A stretch of 64,000 nucleotides of DNA, from contig NZ_BJYT01000008.1 of assembly GCF_007991655.1 (NCBI RefSeq), positions 124,001-188,000 of the forward strand, written 5' to 3'. Under the pieces are notes generated by a model. It searched no databases. It saw nothing but the letters and a program-made list of their open reading frames with translations, and was not told where the DNA came from. Positions 8,492 through 17,546 of the stretch are shown one piece after another; position 1 is the stretch's first letter, and each line of letters opens with the position of its first letter. The position numbers and the translations under genes were made by a program. Source of the DNA: Segetibacter aerophilus. Lineage in GTDB: Bacteria; Bacteroidota; Bacteroidia; Chitinophagales; Chitinophagaceae.

Positions 8492-9510
8492 CATTAAATA
8501 GCAAAGTTAAGTTTGCAGTTATAGGGTGCGGGCATATTGGAAAGCGGCACGCTGAAATGATTGTAAAAAACCCGGAATCTCAGTTAGTTGCGCTTGTAGA
8601 TGTAAAGAGTGTTGACGAATTAGCAATTGAGCATTTCAATGTGCCTTTTTACACTTCTCTAGAAGAGTTATTAAATTCTGAAAATGGAAAGGATGTTGAT
8701 GTTATAAATATAGCTTCGCCCAATGGCTTCCATACCGCGCAAGCCTCGTTGGCTTTGGATGCTAAGAAGCACGTAGTTATAGAAAAACCTATTGCACTGA
8801 ACAAAGCGGACGCAGAGAAAGTGATTTATAAAGCATTACACGTACATAAACACGTATTTGCAGTGATGCAAAACCGTTACTCACCGCCTTCTGTTTGGAT
8901 AAAAGAATTAATTGAAACAAGAAAGCTAGGAAACATTTATATGGTTCAGCTAAATTGTTATTGGAACAGGGATGATCGTTACTACAAACCCAATAGCTGG
9001 CATGGTAAAAAAGACTTAGATGGAGGTACACTTTTCACTCAGTTTTCCCATTTTATTGACATTATGTACTGGCTATTTGGAGATATTGAAAATATTAAAG
9101 CAAAATTCAAAGATTTTAATCATCAAAATCTCACTGATTTTGAGGATAGCGGGTTTGTAAGTTTTGATTTTGTGAATGGTGGAATGGGTTCGCTAAATTT
9201 CTCAACGGCAGTCTGGAATACAAATCTTGAAAGCTCGATGACAATTATTGCAGAAAATGGCTCTGTAAAGATTGGTGGTCAATATATGGATAAGGTAGAA
9301 GTTTGTAATGTAAAAGACTATCAATTGCCGCAGTTGGCGCCTACAAACCCAGGCAATGATTACGGAGCTTATAAAGGTTCTGCCGCTAATCACCATTACG
9401 TTATTGAAAATGTTGTGGATGTTTTAAACAATAGAGCAGCGATTACAACTAATGTTTTAGAGGGATTAAAAGTTGTAGAAATCATAGAAAGAATTTACAG
9501 CGGTAACTAG
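8488..9510 (+). CDS. wbpB: Gfo/Idh/MocA oxidase (WbpB-like)
   Basis: A 340-residue NAD-dependent oxidoreductase. The N-terminal Rossmann fold has GCGHIGKRH at residues 13-21 and the family motif EKP is at 99-101. WbpB oxidises the C3 hydroxyl of UDP-GlcNAcA to the 3-keto sugar that WbpE then aminates; in the known pathway the two enzymes recycle NAD+ with 2-oxoglutarate. It overlaps the WbpD-like gene by four bases. Together with the dehydrogenase at 2099 it completes a route from UDP-GlcNAc to UDP-GlcNAc(3NAc)A. No WbpI-type 2-epimerase lies in this locus. A second family member at 38267 belongs to locus 2. Confidence 0.87.
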   Translation: MTLNSKVKFAVIGCGHIGKRHAEMIVKNPESQLVALVDVKSVDELAIEHFNVPFYTSLEELLNSENGKDVDVINIASPNGFHTAQASLALDAKKHVVIEKPIALNKADAEKVIYKALHVHKHVFAVMQNRYSPPSVWIKELIETRKLGNIYMVQLNCYWNRDDRYYKPNSWHGKKDLDGGTLFTQFSHFIDIMYWLFGDIENIKAKFKDFNHQNLTDFEDSGFVSFDFVNGGMGSLNFSTAVWNTNLESSMTIIAENGSVKIGGQYMDKVEVCNVKDYQLPQLAPTNPGNDYGAYKGSAANHHYVIENVVDVLNNRAAITTNVLEGLKVVEIIERIYSGN

Positions 9511-9528
9511 AAGTAGGATCACGGTTGC

Positions 9529-10857
9529 ATGATAAACATCGATAATAAGCTGCCACAGCATATAGACCCTCTAGCGGAGAGCAGTCTTATTTATTCGACA
9601 TCGCTTCAAGAAGTAAAGCAACAAACCTTTCTCTCTAAGGTGTTGTTGCTGCTGGTATGTTTTGGTTATCCTATACAAGCTTTTATTATTATTATTAGTG
9701 GAAGTAATTCAAATAATTTAAACATTGGCTTTAGAATTATCTATGTATTGATAAGTGTATTTATAATATTTAGTAGTTTTAAGAGAGGTATTAAGATTTC
9801 AAAACCTGTTTTGGCTTTCCTGTGCTTTTGGATTATATATACTGCGAGATTATTTTACGACTTAAGTATAAGGGAGATAAGATTTTTAGACAAACCTCCA
9901 TTTTATGTTTATTCGTTTGCACTTGGTAACTGCCTACTTCCTGCATTAGCTATTTATTTAAGCAAAGCGGCTTGGAATACGAAAAATCTTAGTATCGGAT
10001 TATATTACATATTACTTCTTAGTAACATTTGTATTATTATAAATTATTTGTTTCTCACACCTGCTTCTCTCACCGATTTGCTGGTGACGCGTGTAGGTTG
10101 GGGTGAGGAACAAATTATTAATCCGATAACGATATCTTTAAGCGGTGCATTATTAAGTATAGCTGCTTTTTCCCTTATTTATTATACTGGCTTAAAACTA
10201 AAGCTTTGGTTTAGAGTTCTGGTAATTTCAAGCATCTTTATTGGATTTTTAAATTTAGTCTTAGGAGCCTCTCGTGGCCCTTTAATAGCCTTTATTTTTA
10301 TATGCTTGATAGTAATCTTATTCTATTGGAAATCCAGAAAGCTTGTTGGTAAAACTTTCATATTTCTCTTATTTTTGTCTTCTTTCATTTGGGTTTCAGG
10401 AATTGCGCTCAATCGTCATAACACTGGAGACATTTACCTAATTGAGCGTTTAAAAACACAAAAGGATAAAACAGAAAAGGAAGATCGTGAGTATGAATGG
10501 GCAAGTGCTTGGGAACAATTTTCAAAAAGCCCTTTTCTAGGTGATAGTTTTGTCAATGATTACGATAAAAGCTACGCTCACAATCTAATTCTTGACTCAT
10601 TAAGAGCTACAGGAGTAATTGGAACGTTCTTTTTACTTTATTTAATCTTCCTTACCATTAAAAAGGTTTTTCACATACTTTCAAACCTTTCCGAGTATAA
10701 AGATAGCGCCGCAATTTGCCTCATATTTTTATGTACTTTTATTGTTGATATGGTGTCTGGGGGAATATTTGTTGCTATCTACTTTTGGAGTTTGTCAGCT
10801 TTTATTTGCACTATTCCGATTTATAAGGAGATCAAGAGTTCGCCGTCTCTGTTCTGA
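9529..10857 (+). CDS. wzy: O-antigen polymerase/ligase-type membrane protein (Wzy)
   Basis: A 442-residue polytopic protein with about a dozen hydrophobic segments and a large loop at about residues 300-355. The motif LGASRGPLIAF followed by the loop motif SYAHNLILDSLRATGVIG is characteristic of the Wzy_C/O-antigen ligase superfamily. In a locus with Wzx, Wza, Wzc and an initiating transferase the likely role is polymerisation of lipid-linked repeat units on the periplasmic face. Ligase and polymerase cannot be told apart by sequence. A weak AGGA lies upstream of the ATG. Confidence 0.85.
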   Translation: MINIDNKLPQHIDPLAESSLIYSTSLQEVKQQTFLSKVLLLLVCFGYPIQAFIIIISGSNSNNLNIGFRIIYVLISVFIIFSSFKRGIKISKPVLAFLCFWIIYTARLFYDLSIREIRFLDKPPFYVYSFALGNCLLPALAIYLSKAAWNTKNLSIGLYYILLLSNICIIINYLFLTPASLTDLLVTRVGWGEEQIINPITISLSGALLSIAAFSLIYYTGLKLKLWFRVLVISSIFIGFLNLVLGASRGPLIAFIFICLIVILFYWKSRKLVGKTFIFLLFLSSFIWVSGIALNRHNTGDIYLIERLKTQKDKTEKEDREYEWASAWEQFSKSPFLGDSFVNDYDKSYAHNLILDSLRATGVIGTFFLLYLIFLTIKKVFHILSNLSEYKDSAAICLIFLCTFIVDMVSGGIFVAIYFWSLSAFICTIPIYKEIKSSPSLF

Positions 10858-10932
10858 CCCACTTATTACATTTCTTTAAGATAAGTTCTGAAAAACGTAT
10901 TAATTTTATCTTTCGGTTCAGCCTTAAGTCAG

Positions 10933-12168
10933 TTGATAATTGTTGCTTGTACCCCATTACTAAGTAGATTATATGGGACGGCTGATTTCGGTAACTTTTA
11001 TCTTTTTGTAAGTATCTCATCAATTCTTACTTGTGTCTCGACCCTTAAATATGAACTGGCGATATTTTTACCTAAAGATGTCGAAGATTCTCTTAAGGTA
11101 GTTAACGTGTCTTTTTTGTTTATTATATTTTTTGCAGTTCTATCTTTTTTATGTTTCTCAATCATATGGCTCGGCAGTTGGTTTGAAAGTGCTTTATTTT
11201 CTTCTTCAATAGTATTTTTAGTTCCATTTACTATTTTAGTAGCTGGAGCTGTCTCTGTTTTTAATCTTTGGTTTAACAGGGAAAAAAAATACAAAACTCT
11301 AATTTTTATTGCTATTCTACAATCTGCCCTTAATGTAGCAATATGTTTAACTTATCCTCATTTCTTTTCTTCAACATTTGTTGGGCTAATATTGGGATAT
11401 GTGGGCTCTCTTATAATTTCTCTTATGATTTATTGTACCTTATTTTTCAATTTCTTGAAAGGGTACTTAATCAGCTATTCTTCTCTTTTTAGAAATTTTT
11501 TTAAGCTATCGGCTCTCAGAGCTACCATTCGTAAATATTCCAGTTTTCCAAAATTTACCTTGTGGAGCGAATTGTTTATGATATTTTCTCAACAATTTCT
11601 ACCATTTTTCTTCTCTCTTTTCTTTTTGCCATCAATTGTTGGTCTTATTTCTATGGCGAATAGACTTCTCAGGTTGCCGGTTATAATGATCTCAAATTCT
11701 TTCTGGAGTATTTTTAGAAATAGCGCTATGGAAAACGTTCACAGCGGACTCGGGCTGGAAATATTTTTCTTAAAAACTTTAAGAAAGTTATGTCTTCTTG
11801 CTTTGTTTGGGTCGATAACCTCAATTTTTTTCTTACCATATCTTTTTCAATTTTTTCTTGGTGAAGAATGGCGAATGGCTGGAAGATTTGCACAGATAAG
11901 TTTGATTGCTGTTGCATTAGAATTCGTTTCATTTCCTTTAACAAATGTCTTTGTGATGACAAAAAAACAGCATTTGTTATTTAAAATTCAATCTGGAGGT
12001 TTTCTGGTTGCTATCGTCGGTATTTTTGCCACCTATCAACTGACCAAAAACCCTTTTTGTTGTCTTGTTTCTTATTCGTCGTGTGTTTCGCTTCAACACT
12101 TGTTTTTAATATTTGCCTCTTACAAGATTGTAAAACGTTCCAACACTTCCGATTTTATTTTCACATAA
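10933..12168 (+). CDS. wzx: Oligosaccharide flippase (Wzx), start uncertain
   Basis: A polytopic MATE/MVF-superfamily protein with the flippase hallmark TPLLSRLYGTADFGNFYLF near the N-terminus and roughly a dozen TM segments. It should flip undecaprenyl-linked repeat units across the inner membrane. The TTG at 10933 gives 411 residues but cuts TM1 short. The open frame continues upstream to a TAA at 10882-10884 and codes VLKNVLILSFGSALSQ, which is exactly the expected missing half of TM1, but it contains no ATG, GTG or TTG. Initiation at a non-standard codon (CTG 10888 or ATT 10903), or a one-base error, would explain this. The 3' end is separated by 14 bases from the next gene. Confidence 0.85.
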   Translation: MIIVACTPLLSRLYGTADFGNFYLFVSISSILTCVSTLKYELAIFLPKDVEDSLKVVNVSFLFIIFFAVLSFLCFSIIWLGSWFESALFSSSIVFLVPFTILVAGAVSVFNLWFNREKKYKTLIFIAILQSALNVAICLTYPHFFSSTFVGLILGYVGSLIISLMIYCTLFFNFLKGYLISYSSLFRNFFKLSALRATIRKYSSFPKFTLWSELFMIFSQQFLPFFFSLFFLPSIVGLISMANRLLRLPVIMISNSFWSIFRNSAMENVHSGLGLEIFFLKTLRKLCLLALFGSITSIFFLPYLFQFFLGEEWRMAGRFAQISLIAVALEFVSFPLTNVFVMTKKQHLLFKIQSGGFLVAIVGIFATYQLTKNPFCCLVSYSSCVSLQHLFLIFASYKIVKRSNTSDFIFT

Positions 12169-12182
12169 ATGAACAAAAAAAC

Positions 12183-13988
12183 ATGTGCGGTATTTCCGGG
12201 ATAATTAATAAGTCAAATAAGGCCGTCGATTATGAGAGAATTAAAAATATCAATGATCTTGTCTCTCATAGGGGACCCAATGGTGAAGGGTTTTTCCTTG
12301 CAGAAAACATTGCTTTTGGGCATCGTCGATTATCTATAATTGATCTCTCCGATGCAGGGAAGCAACCTATGACTTACAATGAGAGGTATACAATAACTTT
12401 TAATGGTGAGATATATAACTACATTGAGATAAGGGAGCAGTTAGAGCTACTCGGTTACATCTTTACCTCTCATACAGATACGGAGGTAATATTGGCTGCA
12501 TGGGATAAATGGAAAGAAGATTGCTTTACAATGTTTAATGGTATGTGGTCTTTTGCTATCTATGATAAAATAGAAAGGACAGTAATATGTTGCAGGGACA
12601 GGTTTGGCGTAAAACCTTTCTATTACGTGAACAATGACGAATACTTTGTATTTGGTTCGGAAATTAAACAGTGTTTGCCTTTTTTGAAAGCTAATGAAGT
12701 TAACCTTCCAATACTGATTGACTACTTGGCTCTTAATATCACCGACCACTCCACTGAAACTTTTTTTAAAAACGTATTAACATTGAAAGGAGGACACTAT
12801 TTAAAATATTCGCTTGTCAACAATGAATATTTGATCAAACAGTTCTATTGCATATCAATTAATAATGATTTAAGTAACATTAAGTATAACGAGGCAAGCG
12901 CTCAGTTTAAAAAGGAATTTGAACGATCGATTAATTGGAGACTTCGTAGTGATGTAACAGTAGGTACATGTTTAAGCGGAGGATTAGATAGCTCTTTTAT
13001 AGCAGCAGTCGCAGCTAAAAAACATTATTCTGTTACTAATACATCTTTTAAAGCCATCACTGCTGAAGCCATAGACGACGAAGTAAATGAAGTAAATTAC
13101 GCTAAGATTGTTTCTACGACCGCTAATCTTGACCTGCATGTAACTAAACCATCTTCCGACGATTTCTGGAGTGAAATTGACAATATTATACGATTACACG
13201 AGGAGCCTTTTGGAGGACCTTCAATCGCCATGCAATATTTCGTAATGAAAGAAGCTAAATACGCCGGAATTACAGTCCTATTAGACGGACAAGGAGGCGA
13301 TGAGACTTTATTAGGTTATCCACGGTATGTTGCAGCTATGATGAAAGGCAAAGGATTATTAGGTAAAATAAAGATTTTAAGAAGTGCCTCATCAAACTAT
13401 AATACTTCTATTAAAGATTTATTTCGCATTTACTTTTATTTTACCAGTTCATTAGTAAGAAAAAGACGAATTAAGTTAAAATACAAGAATATAAAAGCGG
13501 AATATTTGAAATGTGCAAATTGGAGTTTTATTGACCAATTAGCAGCTAAGTTTGCAAACATTAATGATTTACAAAAATTTGAAATAACAGTTTCTCAAAT
13601 TCCCCAATTGCTGAAATGGGAAGATAAGAATTCGATGTATTACTCGATTGAAACACGTTTGCCTTTTTTAGATTGGCAACTTTTGGAATTTAATCTTTCT
13701 TTGCCGCCGCAGCACAAAATAAAAGAGGGGTGGTCAAAATATTTGATAAGAGAAAATATGCAAGGTCTTTTGCCAGAAGAAATTGCATGGCGGAGGAAAA
13801 AATTAGGATTTAATGCCCCTATTCGATCTTGGCTTCAAAAAAAAGAAGAGATGCTAACGTACATTAAAAAATCTGAGATAGCTAACGCTATTATGGATGT
13901 TAATCAATTAAAAATTCAGGATACTAACTATTTATGGAGAACTTATAACCTTGCGAAATGGGGTGAATTCTTCAATGTGAAAATCTAA
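12183..13988 (+). CDS. AsnB-like glutamine amidotransferase (asparagine synthase family), locus 1
   Basis: A 601-residue class II amidotransferase. ATG at 12183 is chosen because it places the catalytic nucleophile at Cys2 (MCGISGI), as the Ntn glutaminase domain requires. A longer frame begins upstream but only overlaps the flippase gene. The glutaminase domain spans about residues 2-190 and includes HRGPNGEG. The ATP-pyrophosphatase domain has SGGLDSS from residue 265. In polysaccharide loci such proteins (WbpS is the model) amidate sugars, giving acetamidino or uronamide groups, rather than making free asparagine. With a diacetamido-uronate pathway beside it, amidation of that uronate is the natural inference. 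Confidence 0.87.
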   Translation: MCGISGIINKSNKAVDYERIKNINDLVSHRGPNGEGFFLAENIAFGHRRLSIIDLSDAGKQPMTYNERYTITFNGEIYNYIEIREQLELLGYIFTSHTDTEVILAAWDKWKEDCFTMFNGMWSFAIYDKIERTVICCRDRFGVKPFYYVNNDEYFVFGSEIKQCLPFLKANEVNLPILIDYLALNITDHSTETFFKNVLTLKGGHYLKYSLVNNEYLIKQFYCISINNDLSNIKYNEASAQFKKEFERSINWRLRSDVTVGTCLSGGLDSSFIAAVAAKKHYSVTNTSFKAITAEAIDDEVNEVNYAKIVSTTANLDLHVTKPSSDDFWSEIDNIIRLHEEPFGGPSIAMQYFVMKEAKYAGITVLLDGQGGDETLLGYPRYVAAMMKGKGLLGKIKILRSASSNYNTSIKDLFRIYFYFTSSLVRKRRIKLKYKNIKAEYLKCANWSFIDQLAAKFANINDLQKFEITVSQIPQLLKWEDKNSMYYSIETRLPFLDWQLLEFNLSLPPQHKIKEGWSKYLIRENMQGLLPEEIAWRRKKLGFNAPIRSWLQKKEEMLTYIKKSEIANAIMDVNQLKIQDTNYLWRTYNLAKWGEFFNVKI

Positions 13989-14058
13989 GATTTTAAGATT
14001 TGCTTATTAATAAAAAGCAGTACGTACTAGCTTTAGCAAAACAAGTTATTATTCAAAA

Positions 14059-15222
14059 ATGAGGATTGTAAGTGTTAACGTGCATTACCAGGATAAGCTA
14101 GGTTACCAGGACTATTATTTAGGTAAGGCGTGGAAAAAAATGGGGCATGAGGTACATTTTATAAGTTCTGATGTTCATTTTGACTTTCCAGATTATGATA
14201 ATACAATTAAACATATAATTGGTGAAAAGTATGTGGGTTTGGGCTTGTATCTAAATGATTATGGTGTACCTGTTCATCGTTTGAAAGGCACTTCAAAAAA
14301 AAGAACAGGGTTTATTTGGTTAAAGGGATTCAAAGAAAAAGTTTTTGAACTGAAACCTGATATCCTTGTGCTCCATGGAATTTTAAGTTATCAAACTATG
14401 AGAGCTACTTTTTGGGCCAGTAAACTGAATTGCAGGATAATAGTAGATGATCATACAACATCTTTTCTTTTAGGAAAAGACATGAAACGACGACTCCTTT
14501 ACTCAGTATTTAGGAGGTTGTTTGCTACTCGTATTGAAAAAATGAGTGAAAAAGTGATCGGGGTGTCAACTACCATTGTAGACGTGATAAAAGATCATTT
14601 TGGTATTCACGGTCCAAAGGTTCAAATGATTCCGTTAGGTGCAGACGTAGATCTTTTTCATAAATCAGCAGAAGTTAGAAATGAGGGTAGAAAGCTCGTA
14701 GAGGCGTTACCTAATGAGTTGGTCGTATTGTATACAGGAAAAATGTACGAGGACAAAAAAGTACATTTAATTATTGATGCCTTAAATGATGATACGATAA
14801 CAATAGACAAAAGTATTGTGATAGTATTAGTAGGAAATGCGAGTGCCTCATACAAATTAATACTTGATAAATCAATCAGTAAATCAAAGTGGAGAGTAGA
14901 ACAAATTTCCACTGTACCTCAGGAAAAGCTTCCCTTATTTTATAATGCAGCAGATATTGCAGTCTGGCCTGGTTCACTAACCACTAGCACAATAGATGCG
15001 TCCGCCTGTGGTTGCCCAATTATAATAAGTAACCAAATGCCTGAAAGAACTAAGTATGAAAACGGCTTCATGATAGAAGATGGAAATTTGGAGCAGTTAA
15101 AAGAAGCATTACTCAAATTATTGCACTCTCCAATTTTAAGAAGAGAAATGGGTGATAACGGAGTGAGGTATGTGGAAAGTGAATTAAGTTGGCATATAAT
15201 TGCAAAAAAGTTTATTGCTTAA
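14059..15222 (+). CDS. Glycosyltransferase family 4
   Basis: A 387-residue GT-B enzyme. The N-terminal acceptor domain is at about residues 1-190. The C-terminal nucleotide-sugar domain includes LGADVDLFH, VLYTGKMYEDKKVHLIIDAL and a donor-binding region with WPGSLTTSTIDASACGCPIII. The last part differs from the usual E-x7-E form (STIDASACG in place of E-G-x-P-x-x-x-x-E), so the retaining mechanism is assumed from the fold. It presumably adds one sugar to the locus 1 repeat unit on the cytoplasmic face. The stop overlaps the next start (TAATG). Confidence 0.83.
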   Translation: MRIVSVNVHYQDKLGYQDYYLGKAWKKMGHEVHFISSDVHFDFPDYDNTIKHIIGEKYVGLGLYLNDYGVPVHRLKGTSKKRTGFIWLKGFKEKVFELKPDILVLHGILSYQTMRATFWASKLNCRIIVDDHTTSFLLGKDMKRRLLYSVFRRLFATRIEKMSEKVIGVSTTIVDVIKDHFGIHGPKVQMIPLGADVDLFHKSAEVRNEGRKLVEALPNELVVLYTGKMYEDKKVHLIIDALNDDTITIDKSIVIVLVGNASASYKLILDKSISKSKWRVEQISTVPQEKLPLFYNAADIAVWPGSLTTSTIDASACGCPIIISNQMPERTKYENGFMIEDGNLEQLKEALLKLLHSPILRREMGDNGVRYVESELSWHIIAKKFIA

Positions 15223-15827
15223 TGATTAATAAGGCGATCAATTTTATTTTAAATAAAATTATAACACCAAGAAAAAGATATTCAGGTTGTTTAGTTTCAG
15301 CCAACTCATCTATTTTCTTAAGTAACTTTTCAATAACTAATTTTAAAAATAATAAGGTTAAAATAGGAGAAGAGTGTGTTTTAGGCGCAAATATAATTTT
15401 TGAAGAAAAAGATGGAATTGTAGAGTTTGGTGATAGGGTTTATGTAGGATCAAGTAAAATTATATGTAAAAATAAAATTGTCTTTGAGAATGACATCTTA
15501 GTAGCATGGGGAGTCACTTTCTATGACCACAATTCTCACTCGCTCGACTATAGAGATCGGCAGAAGGATATTAGACAAGTTTTTGCCGATTTTAAAAGTA
15601 GTGGAGGAAATTATTTGCGAAATAAAAATTGGACAAATGTCGCATCCTCCCCTATAATAATCAAAAGTAACGCTTGGATTGGTATGGATGCATTAATTCT
15701 TAAGGGAGTAACCATTGGTGAAGGAGCAGTTGTAGCGGCGAGAAGTGTCGTTACAAAAGATGTTCTACCTTTTACAGTTGTAGCGGGAAATCCTGCAAAA
15801 GTTATTAAAACATTACGTATTGAGTAA
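15222..15827 (+). CDS. Hexapeptide-repeat acyltransferase
   Basis: A 201-residue left-handed beta-helix acyltransferase related to the maltose/galactoside O-acetyltransferase group. It has the catalytic-region signature YDHNSHSLDY, the late motif SNAWIGMDALILKGVTIGEGAVVAA, and the C-terminal VVAGNPAKVIK. ATG at 15222 is used because it overlaps the preceding TAA by one base; an in-frame TTG at 15189 would extend into the glycosyltransferase gene. It probably O- or N-acetylates a sugar of the locus 1 polysaccharide. Confidence 0.85.
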   Translation: MINKAINFILNKIITPRKRYSGCLVSANSSIFLSNFSITNFKNNKVKIGEECVLGANIIFEEKDGIVEFGDRVYVGSSKIICKNKIVFENDILVAWGVTFYDHNSHSLDYRDRQKDIRQVFADFKSSGGNYLRNKNWTNVASSPIIIKSNAWIGMDALILKGVTIGEGAVVAARSVVTKDVLPFTVVAGNPAKVIKTLRIE

Positions 15828-15828
15828 G

Positions 15829-16650
15829 ATGTCTTGGGAAGAATCGGTGATTAATTTGAGATCACAGCCGCATTTCGCACGGTTAATGGAAGATGCTTAT
15901 TTAACAGAGGATCTTAAAAGCAATGTAGAACGTTTTTTAAGTAGCATTGAGTGGTATACAACGACCCAAATCGTGCGCGAGCAATTTAATAATACTAAGC
16001 TTAAAGTACTTGATGTAGGTGCTGGAAATGGAATAGCTAGTATAGGATTTGCACTACAGGGACATAATGTAACTTCTCTTGAACCAGATACTAGCAAGGT
16101 AGTAGGGTCAGGGGCTATTAGGACTCTTGCAGAAATATATAATTTGCAGAACTTGAGAGTTGTGGAAGGGTTTGGAGAGACATTACCATTCGAAAATAAC
16201 AGTTTTGACATTGTTTACTGCCGCCAGGTTCTTCACCACGCTCTTGATCTTAGCGGTTTTCTTAAAGAGACTTTCCGTGTATCTAAGAATAATGCACTTC
16301 TCTTAACCCTCCGAGATCATGTGATAAAGAACGAAGTAGATAAACAAGCTTTTTTAAAGCGTCACCCCTTGCATAAAATGTATGGGGGAGAAAATGCATT
16401 CACTTTGGAAGAATATAACAATGCGATTTCTTCTTCAGGATTTACTATTAAAAAAGCAATGAATGCTGCTTCATCAGCATTAAATTATTCCCCTTGGACT
16501 AAAGAAAAATTTTTTCAAGAGGTTAAACGTAAGATTCCGTTTTTACCAAATTTAGGGGTGATTAAGACAGCACTATGGAATTGGAACCTTTATCGTTTAA
16601 AAAAGATACCAGGAACACTTTACTCATTCATTGCTATAAAAAATAAATGA
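15829..16650 (+). CDS. Class I SAM-dependent methyltransferase
   Basis: A 273-residue methyltransferase with the SAM-binding motif I LDVGAGNGIASIGFA, an acidic residue at the end of beta 2 (SLEPD), and post-I motif FDIVYCRQVLHHALD, typical of the Methyltransf_11 group. The start is set at ATG 15829, one base after the preceding stop; TTG 15820 in frame would overlap it. It overlaps the following epimerase gene by four bases. In this context it probably methylates a sugar or a sugar-lipid intermediate. No substrate can be read from sequence. Confidence 0.82.
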   Translation: MSWEESVINLRSQPHFARLMEDAYLTEDLKSNVERFLSSIEWYTTTQIVREQFNNTKLKVLDVGAGNGIASIGFALQGHNVTSLEPDTSKVVGSGAIRTLAEIYNLQNLRVVEGFGETLPFENNSFDIVYCRQVLHHALDLSGFLKETFRVSKNNALLLTLRDHVIKNEVDKQAFLKRHPLHKMYGGENAFTLEEYNNAISSSGFTIKKAMNAASSALNYSPWTKEKFFQEVKRKIPFLPNLGVIKTALWNWNLYRLKKIPGTLYSFIAIKNK

Positions 16651-17546
16651 ACATAGCTATTATCGGAGCTGCTGGTTTTATAGGACGGAGTTGTGTAGAA
16701 TATTTTATTTCTCAGGGACATGAAGTAACAGCAGCAGATGTAATACCTGTAGATGAACTTGGAGATTTTTATTTGCTAAGTAGTGCAAATACCTCTTTTA
16801 TTGAGCTTTTCCAACATCGAGTTTTTGATTTTTGTATTAATGCCTCCGGTGCCGCAAGCGTGCCACTGTCGGTTCAGTATCCGCAGCGGGATTTTGAACT
16901 TAACTCGTACAATGTTCTAAAAATGCTTGATGCGATACGCCAGTATAATCCTCGGTGTATTTTTATTAATTTTTCAAGTGCTGCCGTGTATGGTAACCCA
17001 ACAGGATTGCCTATATGCGAAGATGCAGCATTACAACCGCTCTCGCCTTATGGTCATCATAAACTTATCGCGGAGCAGATATGTAAAGAGTATCGCGATT
17101 TTTTTGGGGTAACCAGTCATTCTTTAAGGGTGTTTAGTGCTTACGGTCCAGGTCTTAAAAAACAATTCTTTTGGGATCTTCAAAACAAGATTAAGGAGGG
17201 CGGCTTCGTTGAACTTTTTGGAACGGGAAAGGAAAGCCGCGATTTTATTTTTATAGAAGACATTTTAGAAGCTGTCGATATTGTTATTAAACATTCCTCC
17301 CAACTTCCAAATGCCATTAACATAGCTTCAGGTATAGAGAAAACAATAGAGGAGGCAACATCAATCTTCATTAAATGTTCCGGGTTTAAGGGGGATGTGA
17401 GGTTTGGAGGACAACAAAGAGAGGGGGATCCAATTAATTGGAGAGCTGATATAAGTATACTAAAACAGTTTGGCTTCGAGCCAAAGTACCAGTTGGAAGT
17501 GGGCCTTAAAAAGTATATACAATGGTTAATAGGAGAAAAAGGATAG
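16647..17546 (+). CDS. NAD-dependent epimerase/dehydratase (extended SDR)
   Basis: A 299-residue extended SDR with the N-terminal GAAGFIG cofactor motif (residues 7-13), the catalytic serine region FSSAAVYG and the active-site YGHHK (Y-x3-K). Extended SDRs in such loci modify nucleotide sugars (epimerisation, dehydration or 4-keto reduction); the substrate cannot be assigned by eye. It overlaps the methyltransferase by four bases and the following glycosyltransferase by 25 bases, so it lies well inside the operon. Confidence 0.82.
   Translation: MNIAIIGAAGFIGRSCVEYFISQGHEVTAADVIPVDELGDFYLLSSANTSFIELFQHRVFDFCINASGAASVPLSVQYPQRDFELNSYNVLKMLDAIRQYNPRCIFINFSSAAVYGNPTGLPICEDAALQPLSPYGHHKLIAEQICKEYRDFFGVTSHSLRVFSAYGPGLKKQFFWDLQNKIKEGGFVELFGTGKESRDFIFIEDILEAVDIVIKHSSQLPNAINIASGIEKTIEEATSIFIKCSGFKGDVRFGGQQREGDPINWRADISILKQFGFEPKYQLEVGLKKYIQWLIGEKG

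Noticed and set aside
12057-12182. 42-residue N-terminal extension of the AsnB-like protein
   Set aside because: It would bury the catalytic Cys2 and overlaps the flippase gene; the real start is ATG 12183.
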